From Bordetella genomosp. 10 (GTDB lineage: Bacteria > Pseudomonadota > Gammaproteobacteria > Burkholderiales > Burkholderiaceae_B), in assembly GCF_002261225.1 (NCBI RefSeq), contig NZ_NEVM01000002.1:558001-622000 (forward strand): 64,000 nt of DNA, written 5' to 3'. The position numbers were made by a program, and so were the translations under genes. Positions 26,113 through 35,526 of the stretch are shown here, piece by piece (the first letter of the stretch is position 1; each line of letters opens with the position of its first letter). A model generated the notes under the pieces. It was not told the DNA's origin. It saw only the letters and a list, made by a program, of their open reading frames with translations, and did not search any database.

Positions 26113-27453
26113 ATGGGCCGCAGATCGCACAGCCGCAGCCTGTCCATCTGGACCAACGGCGTCCGCGTCGGGCGATGGACGATCCCCGTGCGTGGGGAGC
26201 CGGAATTGCGCTACGACCCGGATTGGGTGGAAGCCGACATCGGCCGGCCGCTTTCACTGTCGCTGCCTTTCTCCATGCAGAACCTGCCGATCAAGGGAGA
26301 GAGGGTCGCCAACTTCTTCGACAACCTGCTGCCGGACAGCGACGCCATTCGCCGCCGCGGGGCGGAGCGCTTCAGGACGGGATCGACCGATCCCTTCGAT
26401 CTGCTCAAGGCCATCGGACGGGAGTGCGTGGGCGCCGTGCAGATCCTGGGTGAAGACGAGATACCGGCGGACTTCGATCGCATCGAGGGCAAGCCGCTGT
26501 CCGAAGAGGACATCGAACGGCACTTGATCGAAACCGTTTCGCCGCAAGCCTTCGCCGCCGGCCGGGACCCGGATGCGGACTTCCGCATTTCCCTGGCCGG
26601 CGCGCAAGAAAAGACAGCCTTTCTGTGGTGGGACGGACAGTGGCTGGCGCCGCGCGGCGTCACGCCCACGAGCCATATCTTCAAGCTTCCATTAGGCTTG
26701 ATGGGCGGGCGCCAGGCGGACTTCACCACGTCCGTCGACAACGAGTGGCTGTGCCTGAGACTGCTGAAGGCCTATGGATTGAACGTCGCCGAGGCGCGTA
26801 TCGCAACCTTCGGGCAGCAGCGCGTCCTCGTGGTGGAGCGCTTCGACCGGCGTCTCGCCCCCGACGGGCAATGGCTCATGCGTCTGCCGCAGGAAGATTT
26901 CTGCCAGGTCGAGGGCTGTTCGCCGTTGCGCAAATACGAAAACGAAGGCGGCCCGGGGCTGAAGGCTTTGTTCGCCACGCTGCGGCAATCGGTCGACGCC
27001 GAGGCGGACATGAAAACGCTGATGGCCGCGCAAGTCCTGTTCTGGTTGCTACGGGCGCCCGACGGCCACGCCAAGAATTTCAGCATCCAGCTTCTGCCGC
27101 GCGGCCGCTTCCGGTTGACCCGGCTGTACGACGTGATGTCGGCCTATCCGGTCCTGGGCGACGGCCCCAGGCAATGGTCCGCGCAGGAAATCAAACTGGC
27201 AATGGCCTTGCTCGGCAAGAACCGGCACTATGAAATGCACGGCATTCAACGCAGGCATTTCAACAGCACCGCGCGGAAAGTCGGCTATGCCCCGACCGCC
27301 GAGCCGATCATCGAAGAACTCCTCGCCCGCACGCCGGCAGCCATTGCCGAAGCGCAAGCGGACCTGCCGAAGGATTTTTCGCCGCGCGTCGCCGATGCCA
27401 TCCTGGGTGGGCTGCGGCACGCCGCGAGAACACTCGAGGGCATGGCGCCGTGA
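26113..27453 (+). CDS. hipA: HipA-type serine/threonine kinase toxin
   Basis: A 446-residue kinase with the HipA set: Ser160 before the glycine-rich loop LAGAQEKT (equivalent to the autophosphorylated Ser of E. coli HipA), catalytic Asp317 and Asn322 in DGHAKNFS, and metal-binding Asp340 in LYDVMSAYP. Family members phosphorylate glutamyl-tRNA synthetase and cause growth arrest and persistence. An upstream in-frame ATG at 26074 overlaps hipB and is less likely. All key residues are present, so it is probably active. Confidence 0.88.
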   Translation: MGRRSHSRSLSIWTNGVRVGRWTIPVRGEPELRYDPDWVEADIGRPLSLSLPFSMQNLPIKGERVANFFDNLLPDSDAIRRRGAERFRTGSTDPFDLLKAIGRECVGAVQILGEDEIPADFDRIEGKPLSEEDIERHLIETVSPQAFAAGRDPDADFRISLAGAQEKTAFLWWDGQWLAPRGVTPTSHIFKLPLGLMGGRQADFTTSVDNEWLCLRLLKAYGLNVAEARIATFGQQRVLVVERFDRRLAPDGQWLMRLPQEDFCQVEGCSPLRKYENEGGPGLKALFATLRQSVDAEADMKTLMAAQVLFWLLRAPDGHAKNFSIQLLPRGRFRLTRLYDVMSAYPVLGDGPRQWSAQEIKLAMALLGKNRHYEMHGIQRRHFNSTARKVGYAPTAEPIIEELLARTPAAIAEAQADLPKDFSPRVADAILGGLRHAARTLEGMAP

Positions 27454-27573
27454 CGGCGAGATTCATGGCCTTGCCGCATCGTCGCTTTGCCGCGCTGCCG
27501 TATTGCATGCCGAATCGCCCGCGGTGTCTCCCGGTCGACAGGCAAGGCCCTCATCGGTCATCCCTCCCGCCCG

Positions 27574-28356
27574 TCACAGGTCTTTCGGAAGATCGATGCG
27601 GAGCCACTTCTTTGAAATGGCCGAGAGTTCGCCGTCGGCCTTGGCCTGGTCGATGATGTCGTTGACCTTGGCCAGGAGCGGCTTCTCGTCCTTGTTAATG
27701 CCGATGGCGCAAGGCGAGCTCTTGATCAGGAATTTGGTTTCGGGCCTGCGCGGCGGGTTCTTGCTCAGCACGGTGGCCGCCACGGCGTTGCCGGTCGCGA
27801 CCAGGTCCACTTGTCCCGACAGGAACGCCGACATGGTGCTGTTGCTGTCCTCGAAACGCTTGATCGTCGTGGAGGCCGGCGCGCCCTGGGTAAGCTCCAG
27901 GTCCTCGATCGACCCGCGGGTGACGCCTATCGTCTTTCCCGCCAGGTCGGCCATGCGCTCGACCTTGTCCTGGGGCGGTCCGAACACGCCGTTGTAGTAG
28001 GGCGCATAGGCATGCGAGAAGGAGATCACCTTCTCACGCTCCGCCGTCTTTCCCAGGTTCGCGATGACCATGTCGACCTTGCCCGATATGATGTAAGGGA
28101 TCCGGTTCGTGCTCGTCACGCTTACCAGGACCAGTTTCACACCCAGCTTGCGCGCGATGAGCCCGGCGGTGTCGATGTCATAGCCGATGGGCTGGAGGTC
28201 CGCCCCCACCGAACCATACGGCGGATAGTCCTGGACCACGGCCACCGTGAGCTTGCCCGAATCGATGATGTTCTGCAGCCGGTCGGCGTAGGCAGCCTGG
28301 CTCGCCGCCAGCAGGACCAGGGCGAGGGCGGAGAGAATGGCGTTTCTTCGTTTCAT
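27574..28356 (-). CDS. Amino-acid-type ABC transporter substrate-binding protein
   Basis: A 260-residue SBP family 3 protein with signal peptide (LSALALVLLAASQAAYA). VVQDYPPYGSVGADLQPIGYDID and IANLGKTAEREKVISFSHAY are typical ligand-pocket segments. AGAGGA lies upstream of the ATG. It follows the ureidoglycolate lyase gene by 12 bases, with no cognate permease or ATPase nearby. It may bind a ureide or amino acid and use another system's membrane parts. Confidence 0.88.
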   Translation of the reverse strand: MKRRNAILSALALVLLAASQAAYADRLQNIIDSGKLTVAVVQDYPPYGSVGADLQPIGYDIDTAGLIARKLGVKLVLVSVTSTNRIPYIISGKVDMVIANLGKTAEREKVISFSHAYAPYYNGVFGPPQDKVERMADLAGKTIGVTRGSIEDLELTQGAPASTTIKRFEDSNSTMSAFLSGQVDLVATGNAVAATVLSKNPPRRPETKFLIKSSPCAIGINKDEKPLLAKVNDIIDQAKADGELSAISKKWLRIDLPKDL

Positions 28357-28368
28357 GAGCGAGGTCCT

Positions 28369-28881
28369 CTAGTGGACGAAAGGGGCGTCGGCGATGACCG
28401 GCCGATCGCCGGCATCGAAATTGAACTTGTCGCAGTTGGGTCCGCCGCCGACGCGATCGACGACGATGAAATCGCAGGCTTCGGTCGCAAAAAGGACGTG
28501 GTGCCAGACGCCCGGCGCATAGTTGACGCCTTGCCCGGGCTGGCTGATGAAGCCCCGCACGTCGGCCAGGGCGACCGTGGGCCCGCGCGGCGCCACGACA
28601 ATGATGAAGCGGGTGGCAGAGGTGGGCATGAAAGCCTGGCTGGATAGCGGATGGCGTTCCAGGAAATCGACCTCGTGCGGCAAGCGGTAGGGCGTCGCGC
28701 GCATCAGGCTGATGCCGATTCTTCCCTCGGGCGCGCCGGCCTGCACCGATGCCAGGTCATGGTATCGCTCCACCATGCCGTTGTTGATATGGTGGAACTC
28801 TCCTTCGCGGCATTCGATGACGTCTCCGTAAGGCGCGAAGGCCTCCTTGGTGAGGACGTCCAGCTTCAAGAGATTCTTCAT
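28369..28881 (-). CDS. allA: Ureidoglycolate lyase
   Basis: A 170-residue cupin-like enzyme that splits ureidoglycolate into glyoxylate and urea. Family features are the start LTKEAFAPYGDVIE, HINNGMVERYHDL, the catalytic-site segment ISLMRATPYRLP and GVNYAPGVWHHVL. GGAG is well spaced before the ATG. It is divergent from the GntR regulator and probably controlled by the palindrome at 28901-28916. Confidence 0.92.
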   Translation of the reverse strand: MKNLLKLDVLTKEAFAPYGDVIECREGEFHHINNGMVERYHDLASVQAGAPEGRIGISLMRATPYRLPHEVDFLERHPLSSQAFMPTSATRFIIVVAPRGPTVALADVRGFISQPGQGVNYAPGVWHHVLFATEACDFIVVDRVGGGPNCDKFNFDAGDRPVIADAPFVH

Positions 28882-28900
28882 GCATTACTCCAATATAATT

Positions 28901-28916
28901 GTCATACCTGTATGAC
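28901..28916. promoter_or_regulatory. Perfect palindrome, candidate GntR operator
   Basis: GTCATACCTGTATGAC has perfect 7-base arms around a 2-base centre. It lies between allA (minus) and the GntR gene (plus), where a local regulator should bind. An ATG at 28912 inside the palindrome has no ribosome site and is rejected as the regulator's start. Confidence 0.6.
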
Positions 28917-28935
28917 TGGGCCAGGAAAGCAGAGG

Positions 28936-29733
28936 ATGAAATCGACTTCGCATAAACCCCTAGGTGAACCGGCGGCGGTGGCGGTCGATCCCGCGCGCGC
29001 CGTGCCGGCTCGCCGGCGGGTGCCGTCCGTCCCCTTGCGCACGCCCGTCACGCAGCACGCGCTGGAGCGCATGCAGAACCTGATCGCCGAGGGCGCCTGG
29101 GCCGAAGGCACGCGCATCCCGTCGCAGCGCGAATTGGCGGATTCCCTGGGCGTCAGCCGTTCGTCCTTGCGGGAAGCGATCTCGTCCCTCGAAGGCATGG
29201 GCCTGGTTCGCGTCGAGCCGGGGCGCGGCGTGTTTGTCTCCGCGATCGATGACGACGTCGGGGCCACGCGCAACGCGCGCGTCCACGAAATCGACCACAC
29301 GCCCGCCGAACTCTACGAAGCGCGTTTGCTGATGGAAGGCTGGGCTGCCGCCTTGGCGGCCGTCTACATGACCGAGCCGACCCTGCGCAAGCTGCGCGAA
29401 CTGGTGGCCGCCATGGGCGATACGGTCGCGTCGCACGACGTGGCGCGGCTGAACCAACTGGATTTCGAATTCCATTCCATCATTTCGATGAGCTGCCAGA
29501 ACAAGCTGGTGCGCTCCTTGCTCGCGCCCATCTATTCCGAGGAGCAGATGAGCGCGCCGCATATCCTGGACACGGCATTCCTGAGCAGCCGCATCCGCGA
29601 ACACGAGCAGATCGTCGACGCGCTGGCGACGCGCGACCCCAATGCCGCCCAACGCGCCATGCGCAACCACATCCTGCGCAGCGCCAAGCGCGTCCAGGTC
29701 CAGTTGCCGGAGCATGTCCATCTTTTGCCGTGA
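28936..29733 (+). CDS. GntR family regulator (FadR/FCD type) of the ureide cluster
   Basis: This 265-residue protein has a GntR winged helix (RIPSQRELADSLGVSRSSLREAISSLE) and a C-terminal FCD domain with the EFHSIIS and EHEQIVDAL helices. The ATG at 28936 has AGGA at 28923-28926. Its 3' end meets the convergent aminohydrolase gene 10 bases away. It probably senses allantoate or a related ureide and controls the flanking genes. Confidence 0.87.
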   Translation: MKSTSHKPLGEPAAVAVDPARAVPARRRVPSVPLRTPVTQHALERMQNLIAEGAWAEGTRIPSQRELADSLGVSRSSLREAISSLEGMGLVRVEPGRGVFVSAIDDDVGATRNARVHEIDHTPAELYEARLLMEGWAAALAAVYMTEPTLRKLRELVAAMGDTVASHDVARLNQLDFEFHSIISMSCQNKLVRSLLAPIYSEEQMSAPHILDTAFLSSRIREHEQIVDALATRDPNAAQRAMRNHILRSAKRVQVQLPEHVHLLP

Positions 29734-29742
29734 CCGCGAACG

Positions 29743-30516
29743 TCAGAACGTCACGTCGCGATTGACGTTCTTGTAGAGCAGGTAGGACGCTTCTCCCCAC
29801 CCCGTCGCGTAGAAGAATTGCGGGCAGAACGGCGCCATGTAGATGAAGTCCTCCGCCCAGCATTCGTGCCAGTCGTTCTGCAGCAGATACATGCCCTGTC
29901 CCTCCAGCATGTACAGGCCGTGCTCCATGATGTGCGTCTCGACCATGGGAAAGTAGTTGCCCGGCGCGAAGCGAAGAATGTTCACGGCGAAATCGAAGGC
30001 GGGATCGGTGTCGGGCAACAGGTGCTGCCACGTCCGCCCCCGCGTATGCTTGTTCACTTTTTCGACGCTGTCCTGGTTCCCGACGAGCGGGTCGGGCGGC
30101 GCCAGGCCTTCGACGGGTTCGTAGGGTTTCTTGATCCAGCATACGCGCGCCGGTTCCGCCGACGCGTTGAACAGCCGTACCGCCGTGTGCGCGGGCGCGT
30201 AAGCGAAGCCGCCCGACGCCAGGGTGTGGGACTGGCCCGCCATTTCCAGTTGTACGGCGCCCGACACGACGTAGAAGAAGGCCTGCATGCCGTCGTTGCG
30301 CGGATGGGTCATGCCGCCGCCTGGTTGGATGTCCATCAAGAGCTGCGCGAATTCCGCGCCCAGCGCCGGCGCGGCCTGGATGCGTATCGTGGCGCCTTCG
30401 ATGCCGGGTATCCTGCTTTCGAGGATGCCCTCCGGCGGCATGACCGCGTAATGCGTCGTCAACGCGGCGCGGCTGTGAGCGAATACGCCGGGCGCCAATA
30501 TCTGTTTCTTCGCCAT
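29743..30516 (-). CDS. allE: (S)-ureidoglycine aminohydrolase-type bicupin
   Basis: A 257-residue double cupin. The first cupin has GGGMTHPRNDGMQAFFYVVSG, the second PMVETHIMEHGLYMLEGQG with Mn-type ligands. The family converts S-ureidoglycine to S-ureidoglycolate and ammonia. It follows the allantoicase gene by 51 bases. No allantoate amidohydrolase, the usual source of ureidoglycine, is in the window. Confidence 0.88.
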   Translation of the reverse strand: MAKKQILAPGVFAHSRAALTTHYAVMPPEGILESRIPGIEGATIRIQAAPALGAEFAQLLMDIQPGGGMTHPRNDGMQAFFYVVSGAVQLEMAGQSHTLASGGFAYAPAHTAVRLFNASAEPARVCWIKKPYEPVEGLAPPDPLVGNQDSVEKVNKHTRGRTWQHLLPDTDPAFDFAVNILRFAPGNYFPMVETHIMEHGLYMLEGQGMYLLQNDWHECWAEDFIYMAPFCPQFFYATGWGEASYLLYKNVNRDVTF

Positions 30517-30567
30517 CTTCTACCTTCTTTCAGGGATCAATCGAGTTTCATGGAATGCGAGCGGGCG

Positions 30568-31617
30568 TCATGCGCCGCGGGCGGGCCGTCCGAACAGGCG
30601 CAGGCGCGTGACCCCGCCGTCGGGATATATGTTCAACCGCACGTGCGTGACGATGCGTTGCGCATGTGCCGGAAGCGGGACGAGGTGCTCGCTTCCGCCT
30701 TGCAATGCCTGGCGGTCCAATAGTTCCGGCCAATGCATGGCTTCGTTGAGGATCAACGCGGGCGGGACATCCGCGGCGCATGCGCCCTGAAGCGAAAATC
30801 CCGCTGGAAAGTTGCCGGTGTAGTACTTCGTGTCGACCAGCGCCTGCTCGATCCTGCCGGGGGTGGCAAGCGCGATGACGGCCCAGTCGTGTCCCGGCGT
30901 GCGCTTGCGCCTGCTTTCCCAGCCCTTGCCCCAGGCCACCGAGGGGCCGGGGGCGATCAATGCGTTGACCGAGCCGAAATGCGAGTCGCTGCATCCCAGG
31001 ACGCAGGCGCCGTTCTCCAGCGCCGCCAGATCGGCCAGCTCGCCTTGGGCCAGGGTGCCGTCTCCGTCGATTTTGCCGAATACGCGCAGCCGCGCCATGC
31101 CCCCGTCGGGGTGCATATTCAAACGGATGTGGGTGATGCGCCCGGTGCGCTCCAGGGGATGGAGCGCGGGCGTATCGCCGGCTGCCGGGGTGATCGGGAG
31201 CAGCGGCCGCCAAACCGCTTCTTCCAGCGGCGCACCGCCATCCAGGGCGCAGCCTTCGATCGAGACGGCAAGCGGGTAATTGCCGGTGAAGAACCGCGTG
31301 TCGATGCCGACGGCCGCCAGTTCGCCCGGGCGTCCCAGGCCGATCACGCACCATTCGTGTCCCGCCGCCCGGCGCCGCGACGTCTCCCATCCGTCGACGT
31401 AGCGCATGCCTTCGTCATCATGGTAGTAATAATTGGGCTGGGCCGGATCCAGAAGGCGCTGGGCGGGGGCATACCATTCGTCCGACGCCGCAACCACCTT
31501 GGCGCCCAGCCGCTCGTCGGCCAGGTTCACATGGGTCTGTTCATAGGCCGCGTAGGCCTGGGGAACGCCGGCGCGTTCGCGGATGAGGATCTTGTCGTTG
31601 CTTCCTGATGCCACCAT
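30568..31617 (-). CDS. alc: Allantoicase
   Basis: A 349-residue protein with two homologous allantoicase repeats: GWETSRRRAAGHEWCVIGL with DTRFFTGNYP in the first, and GWESRRKRTPGHDWAVIAL with DTKYYTGNFP in the second. It hydrolyses allantoate to ureidoglycolate and urea. The ATG at 31617 follows GGAG closely; a TTG four codons earlier overlaps the transporter gene's stop and is less likely. It is the fifth gene of a minus-strand operon starting at 37092. Confidence 0.92.
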   Translation of the reverse strand: MVASGSNDKILIRERAGVPQAYAAYEQTHVNLADERLGAKVVAASDEWYAPAQRLLDPAQPNYYYHDDEGMRYVDGWETSRRRAAGHEWCVIGLGRPGELAAVGIDTRFFTGNYPLAVSIEGCALDGGAPLEEAVWRPLLPITPAAGDTPALHPLERTGRITHIRLNMHPDGGMARLRVFGKIDGDGTLAQGELADLAALENGACVLGCSDSHFGSVNALIAPGPSVAWGKGWESRRKRTPGHDWAVIALATPGRIEQALVDTKYYTGNFPAGFSLQGACAADVPPALILNEAMHWPELLDRQALQGGSEHLVPLPAHAQRIVTHVRLNIYPDGGVTRLRLFGRPARGA

Positions 31618-31625
31618 GTTCTCCG

Positions 31626-33671
31626 TCAAGGTTCGATCGCTATTTCATGGACAGTCCGGCGCGCCGGCGCGGAAGGCGCGATGGCCCCCACGCGATGACA
31701 ACGCACCGATCGCTTGTCCGGCTGGACAAGCAGGTATGTGGGACTTTCACAGATATCGGCATGATGGGGACAGCGAGGGCCGAACGCACAGCCTTCGCGG
31801 ATGCCGAGCGGGCTGGGCGCGCCGACGGGCGGCGCCGCGGGCCGGCGCTCGCGGGAAGGGTCCCGGGCCGTGCCGCCGGCGAGCCGGGGCGCGCTTTCCA
31901 GCAACGCTCGCGTGTACGGATGCAGCGGCCGTTCGATGATGTCGCGGGCGCGGCCGTATTCCACGATCTCGCCCAGGTACATGACGGCGATGTCGTCGGC
32001 CAGATGGCCCACCACGGCCAGGTCATGGCTGATAAAGACCAGGCTCAGTTGAAATTCGCGCCGCAGTTCGATCAGCACGTTGAGGATCTGTGCCTGCACC
32101 GAGACATCGAGCGCCGACGTGGGCTCGTCGCATACGATGATTTCCGGCTCGGTCGCCAAGGCGCGCGCGATGGCGACTCGCTGGCGCTGGCCGCCGGACA
32201 ACTGGCCGGGCGGGACATGGTGCAGGCGGGCCGGAAGCCCCACTTTTTCCAGCAATGAAGCGACGCGCGCGCGGCGCGAGGCGGGGGTTCCCGCGCGCGC
32301 GAGGTCCAGCGGGCGCATCACCAGGTCGCTGACCGATCGAACCGGATTGAGCGACGAATAGGGATCCTGGAAAACGGCTTGCACCAGCGAAGCGCGGGCG
32401 GCCGGCGTATAACTGTCGATCGTCTTGCCCTTCAGCAACACGGCGCCGCCGTCGGCCGCTTCCAGGCCGAGCAGGATACGGGCAAGCGTCGATTTTCCGC
32501 AGCCCGATTCGCCGACGATGGCCAGGGTGACGCCCTTGGGCACCTTTATAGAGACATCGTTGACGGCGCGCAGCGCGCCGTCCGGCTTGAAGAGGCCGGC
32601 GCGCACCCGGTAGACCTTGGAAACATCGCGTGCTTCGAGCACGACGTCGCCGAAGGGCGGCCGCGGCAACGGCATCGAGTCCACGCGCGGCGGCAAGGTG
32701 AGCGAATCCGCAAAGTGGCAGGCCGCCTCGTGGGCAGCGGCCACGGGCCCAAGTTTCGGTGGCGTCGCCAGGCACCGATCCGTTGCGTGGAAACATCGGC
32801 CGGCGAAAATGCAGGCGGTGGGATCGCCGTAGAAAGACTGCACGGTTCCGGGCAGCGTGGGCAGCAATGCGCCCGCCGCATGCGTGTCGCGGTCGATCAA
32901 GGCGCGCAGCAGGCCCTGCGTATACGGGTGCCGGGCATCCTCGAACAGCGTCGCCGCCGGAGCCTGTTCGACGATCTCTCCCGCATACATGACCGCGACG
33001 CGGTCGGCGAACCCCGCCACCGAGGCGAGGTTATGGGAGATGAGCAGCATGCCCATGCCCAATTCGCGGCGCAGGCCATCGAGCAGGTCGAGAATCTGTC
33101 CCTGGATCGTGACGTCCAGCGCGGTGGTCGGTTCGTCGGCGATGAGCAGTTCGGGGCTGTTCATCAGGGCCATCGCGATCATGATGCGCTGCCGTTGGCC
33201 GCCCGAGAACTCGTGCGGATAGGACGCCAGGCGGCGTTCGGCAGCGGCGATGCCGACGCGGTCGAGCAGGACAATCGCGCGCGCATGCGCTTGCGTGGGC
33301 GTCGCGGCGCCGTGGTGGAGCATCGTTTCGATCAACTGCCTGCCGATGGAGTAGACGGGGTTCAGCGCCGTCATCGGCTCCTGGAAAACGTAGCCGATGC
33401 TGCGCCCCCGTATGCGCCGGGCGAGGGTGGACTGCGAAAGGCATGCCAGGTCCGTTCCGTTCAAGCGCAACGTGTCGGCGCTGCGGGAGGCGTTCCTGGG
33501 GAGCAGTCCGGGTATCGCCAGCGCGGTAAGCGATTTTCCCGATCCCGATTCGCCCACCAACGCCAGGCATTCGCCCTTGTCGATGGTGAATCCGACGTGG
33601 CGCACGGCATGGAGGGTGGCGCCGCTGTCCAGCGCGAGCCTGATGGCGAGGTTCTCGACTTCAAGCAGCAT
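31626..33671 (-). CDS. Dual ATP-binding protein of a peptide-type ABC importer
   Basis: This 681-residue protein is two ABC ATPases in one chain. Each half has a Walker A (GESGSGKS, GESGCGKS), a signature SGGQRQR and a Walker B with DEPT. An oligopeptide/dipeptide C-terminal domain follows each half (HPYTQGLL, HPYTRALL, with Cys-rich FAGRC and FGPRC). It energises import through the two permeases upstream (33674 and 34584). The gene lies eight bases before allantoicase. Confidence 0.92.
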   Translation of the reverse strand: MLLEVENLAIRLALDSGATLHAVRHVGFTIDKGECLALVGESGSGKSLTALAIPGLLPRNASRSADTLRLNGTDLACLSQSTLARRIRGRSIGYVFQEPMTALNPVYSIGRQLIETMLHHGAATPTQAHARAIVLLDRVGIAAAERRLASYPHEFSGGQRQRIMIAMALMNSPELLIADEPTTALDVTIQGQILDLLDGLRRELGMGMLLISHNLASVAGFADRVAVMYAGEIVEQAPAATLFEDARHPYTQGLLRALIDRDTHAAGALLPTLPGTVQSFYGDPTACIFAGRCFHATDRCLATPPKLGPVAAAHEAACHFADSLTLPPRVDSMPLPRPPFGDVVLEARDVSKVYRVRAGLFKPDGALRAVNDVSIKVPKGVTLAIVGESGCGKSTLARILLGLEAADGGAVLLKGKTIDSYTPAARASLVQAVFQDPYSSLNPVRSVSDLVMRPLDLARAGTPASRRARVASLLEKVGLPARLHHVPPGQLSGGQRQRVAIARALATEPEIIVCDEPTSALDVSVQAQILNVLIELRREFQLSLVFISHDLAVVGHLADDIAVMYLGEIVEYGRARDIIERPLHPYTRALLESAPRLAGGTARDPSRERRPAAPPVGAPSPLGIREGCAFGPRCPHHADICESPTYLLVQPDKRSVRCHRVGAIAPSAPARRTVHEIAIEP

Positions 33672-33673
33672 GG

Positions 33674-34582
33674 TCAGTGCCTCGTCTGGGGGCTGAACGC
33701 ATCGCGCAGGCCGTCGCCCAGCAGGTTCACGCCGACAACCAGCAGGAACAGCGCGAGTCCCGGCGCGCCGACGGTCCAGGGACGCATGAACATCACCTGC
33801 TTGCCCTCGGCAATCATCAGCCCCCACGATGGAATCGGCGAGGGCACGCCCACGCCGAGGAAGGAGAGCGCTGCCTCGGCCAGAATGGAGACGGCGATCT
33901 CGGAGGTGAACACCACGAGCAAGGGGCCCGCGATATTGGGAAGGATGTCCCAGGAAATGATCTGGCGTACGGAAGCGCCGGCCAGGCGCGAGGCCTTGAC
34001 GTAGTCGAACTCGCGGATGCGCTGCGTCGCGCTGCGCGTGACGACCAGGAACAGGCTCCAATGCAGCAGGCCGATCACGCATACCACCGTCATCAAGGAC
34101 GGCTTGATGAAGTAGATCAACGTCATCGCCAGCAGCAGCGTGGGCAGCGCAAGCTTGCAGGTCAGGCCGAACATCACCACGTGATCGGTCATCTTGCCGA
34201 AGTAGCCCGCGACGGCCCCCAGGGTGACGCCGACCATCGCGCCTATCGTGGCCGCGCCGAAGCCTATCGTCAGCGACACGCGCGCGCCTTCGAGCAGGCG
34301 CGCGAGGATATCGCGCCCCAGGGCATCCGTTCCCAACGGATGCGCCGCCATGCCGAGCGGGTTCCACATCGGCGGCTTCAATCGCTGAAGCAGGTCCTGG
34401 GCATAAGGGTCCAGGCGCCATATCAGGGGGCCGAACGAGGCGACCAGGATGTAGATGAGCACGAGGACGCCGCCGATGCGCACATTGCGGTGGCGCAGCA
34501 GGCGCGCCGCCGTCCCGTTGCGCGTCTCGTCGAACCGGAGGGCAAGGGCGGCATCTGGTGAGGTGGTGGTGGTGGGTGTCAT
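33674..34582 (-). CDS. ABC transporter permease, DppC-like
   Basis: A 302-residue inner-membrane protein with about six hydrophobic segments and a cytoplasmic N-terminus. GTDALGRDILARLLEGARVSL and the EAA loop near EAALSFLGVGVPSP are typical of DppC/OppC permeases. It pairs with the DppB-like permease one base upstream and the dual ATPase two bases downstream. Confidence 0.9.
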   Translation of the reverse strand: MTPTTTTSPDAALALRFDETRNGTAARLLRHRNVRIGGVLVLIYILVASFGPLIWRLDPYAQDLLQRLKPPMWNPLGMAAHPLGTDALGRDILARLLEGARVSLTIGFGAATIGAMVGVTLGAVAGYFGKMTDHVVMFGLTCKLALPTLLLAMTLIYFIKPSLMTVVCVIGLLHWSLFLVVTRSATQRIREFDYVKASRLAGASVRQIISWDILPNIAGPLLVVFTSEIAVSILAEAALSFLGVGVPSPIPSWGLMIAEGKQVMFMRPWTVGAPGLALFLLVVGVNLLGDGLRDAFSPQTRH

Positions 34583-34583
34583 G

Positions 34584-35501
34584 TCAAGTGAGCCTGATGC
34601 GCGGGTCGAGCCATGCGTTCAATACGTCCGCCAGCAGCGTCATCAGGACAAACAGCACGGCGAAGAACAGGACGAGCATTTGCAGGGTGGGAATGTCGCC
34701 CGTCAGCACGGCGTTGAGCGCCAGGCGACCCAGTCCGTTCATGGCGAACACGACTTCGACCACCACGGAGCCGCCCAATTTGTTGCCCAGTTCGATGGCC
34801 AATACGCTGACCACCGGCAGCAGCGCGTTGCGCAATGCGTGGCGGCGCAGCAGCGCCCATCCGCGGTAGCCCTTGGCGCGGGCGGTACGGATGTAGTCGG
34901 CGCCCATGACTTCCATCATTCCCGAGCGGGTCAGCCGTATGACGTTGGGCGCGGCGCCGGCGCCCAGGATGAAGGAGGGCAGCACGTAGTTGCGCCAGGA
35001 TGCGTCGCCGGAAACGGGCAGCCAGCCCAGGCGCACCGCGAAGAGAAGAATGGAAAGCAGGCCGATCCAGAAGGAGGGCGTCGCCTGGAGCGCCGCGGCC
35101 ACGGCCTGGACCGCCCGGTCCGTGGCGGTGCCCGGACGCAGCCCCGCGATCGTTCCGAGGGGAATGCCGATAGCCATGGTGACCAGGATGCCGAAGAACG
35201 CCAGCCGCAGGGTGACCGGCGCATGCTGCTCGATGATCTCCATGACGGGCTGCTTCATGACATAGCTGCGGCCCAGGTCGCCGGTCAATACGTTGCCCAG
35301 CCAGGTCAGGTAGCGGTCCGGGACGGAGCGGTCCAGGCCCAGGTCGGCGCGCACCTGGGCGATGACGTGGGGGTCGTCCGTATCGCCGACGATGGCCGCC
35401 GCCGGATCGACGGCGAAGTTGAGCAGGACGAATGTGACGATGGACGCCGTCAGGGCGACCGCCAGCGCCAGCAGCACGCGTTGAAAGAGAAATTTGAGCA
35501 C
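34584..35501 (-). CDS. ABC transporter permease, DppB-like
   Basis: A 305-residue permease with a long first periplasmic loop and the segment LGLDRSVPDRYLTWLGN typical of DppB/OppB. The EAA-type loop ADYIRTARAKGYRGWALLRRH is clear. Translation starts at GTG (35501-35499); no in-frame ATG nearby has a better ribosome site. It forms the channel with the DppC-like protein. Confidence 0.9.
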   Translation of the reverse strand: MLKFLFQRVLLALAVALTASIVTFVLLNFAVDPAAAIVGDTDDPHVIAQVRADLGLDRSVPDRYLTWLGNVLTGDLGRSYVMKQPVMEIIEQHAPVTLRLAFFGILVTMAIGIPLGTIAGLRPGTATDRAVQAVAAALQATPSFWIGLLSILLFAVRLGWLPVSGDASWRNYVLPSFILGAGAAPNVIRLTRSGMMEVMGADYIRTARAKGYRGWALLRRHALRNALLPVVSVLAIELGNKLGGSVVVEVVFAMNGLGRLALNAVLTGDIPTLQMLVLFFAVLFVLMTLLADVLNAWLDPRIRLT

Positions 35502-35526
35502 GTTGGATCCGTTCGGTTGCGCGGAA

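Noticed and set aside
28912..28935. ATG at 28912 as the start of the ureide GntR regulator
   Set aside because: It lies inside the operator palindrome and has no ribosome site; the ATG at 28936 has AGGA upstream.
31626..34421. A 931-residue fusion of ATPase with extra N-terminal sequence
   Set aside because: The upstream part is a shadow of the permease gene; the ATPase begins at 33671 with MLLEVENLAIRL, a normal start for the family.
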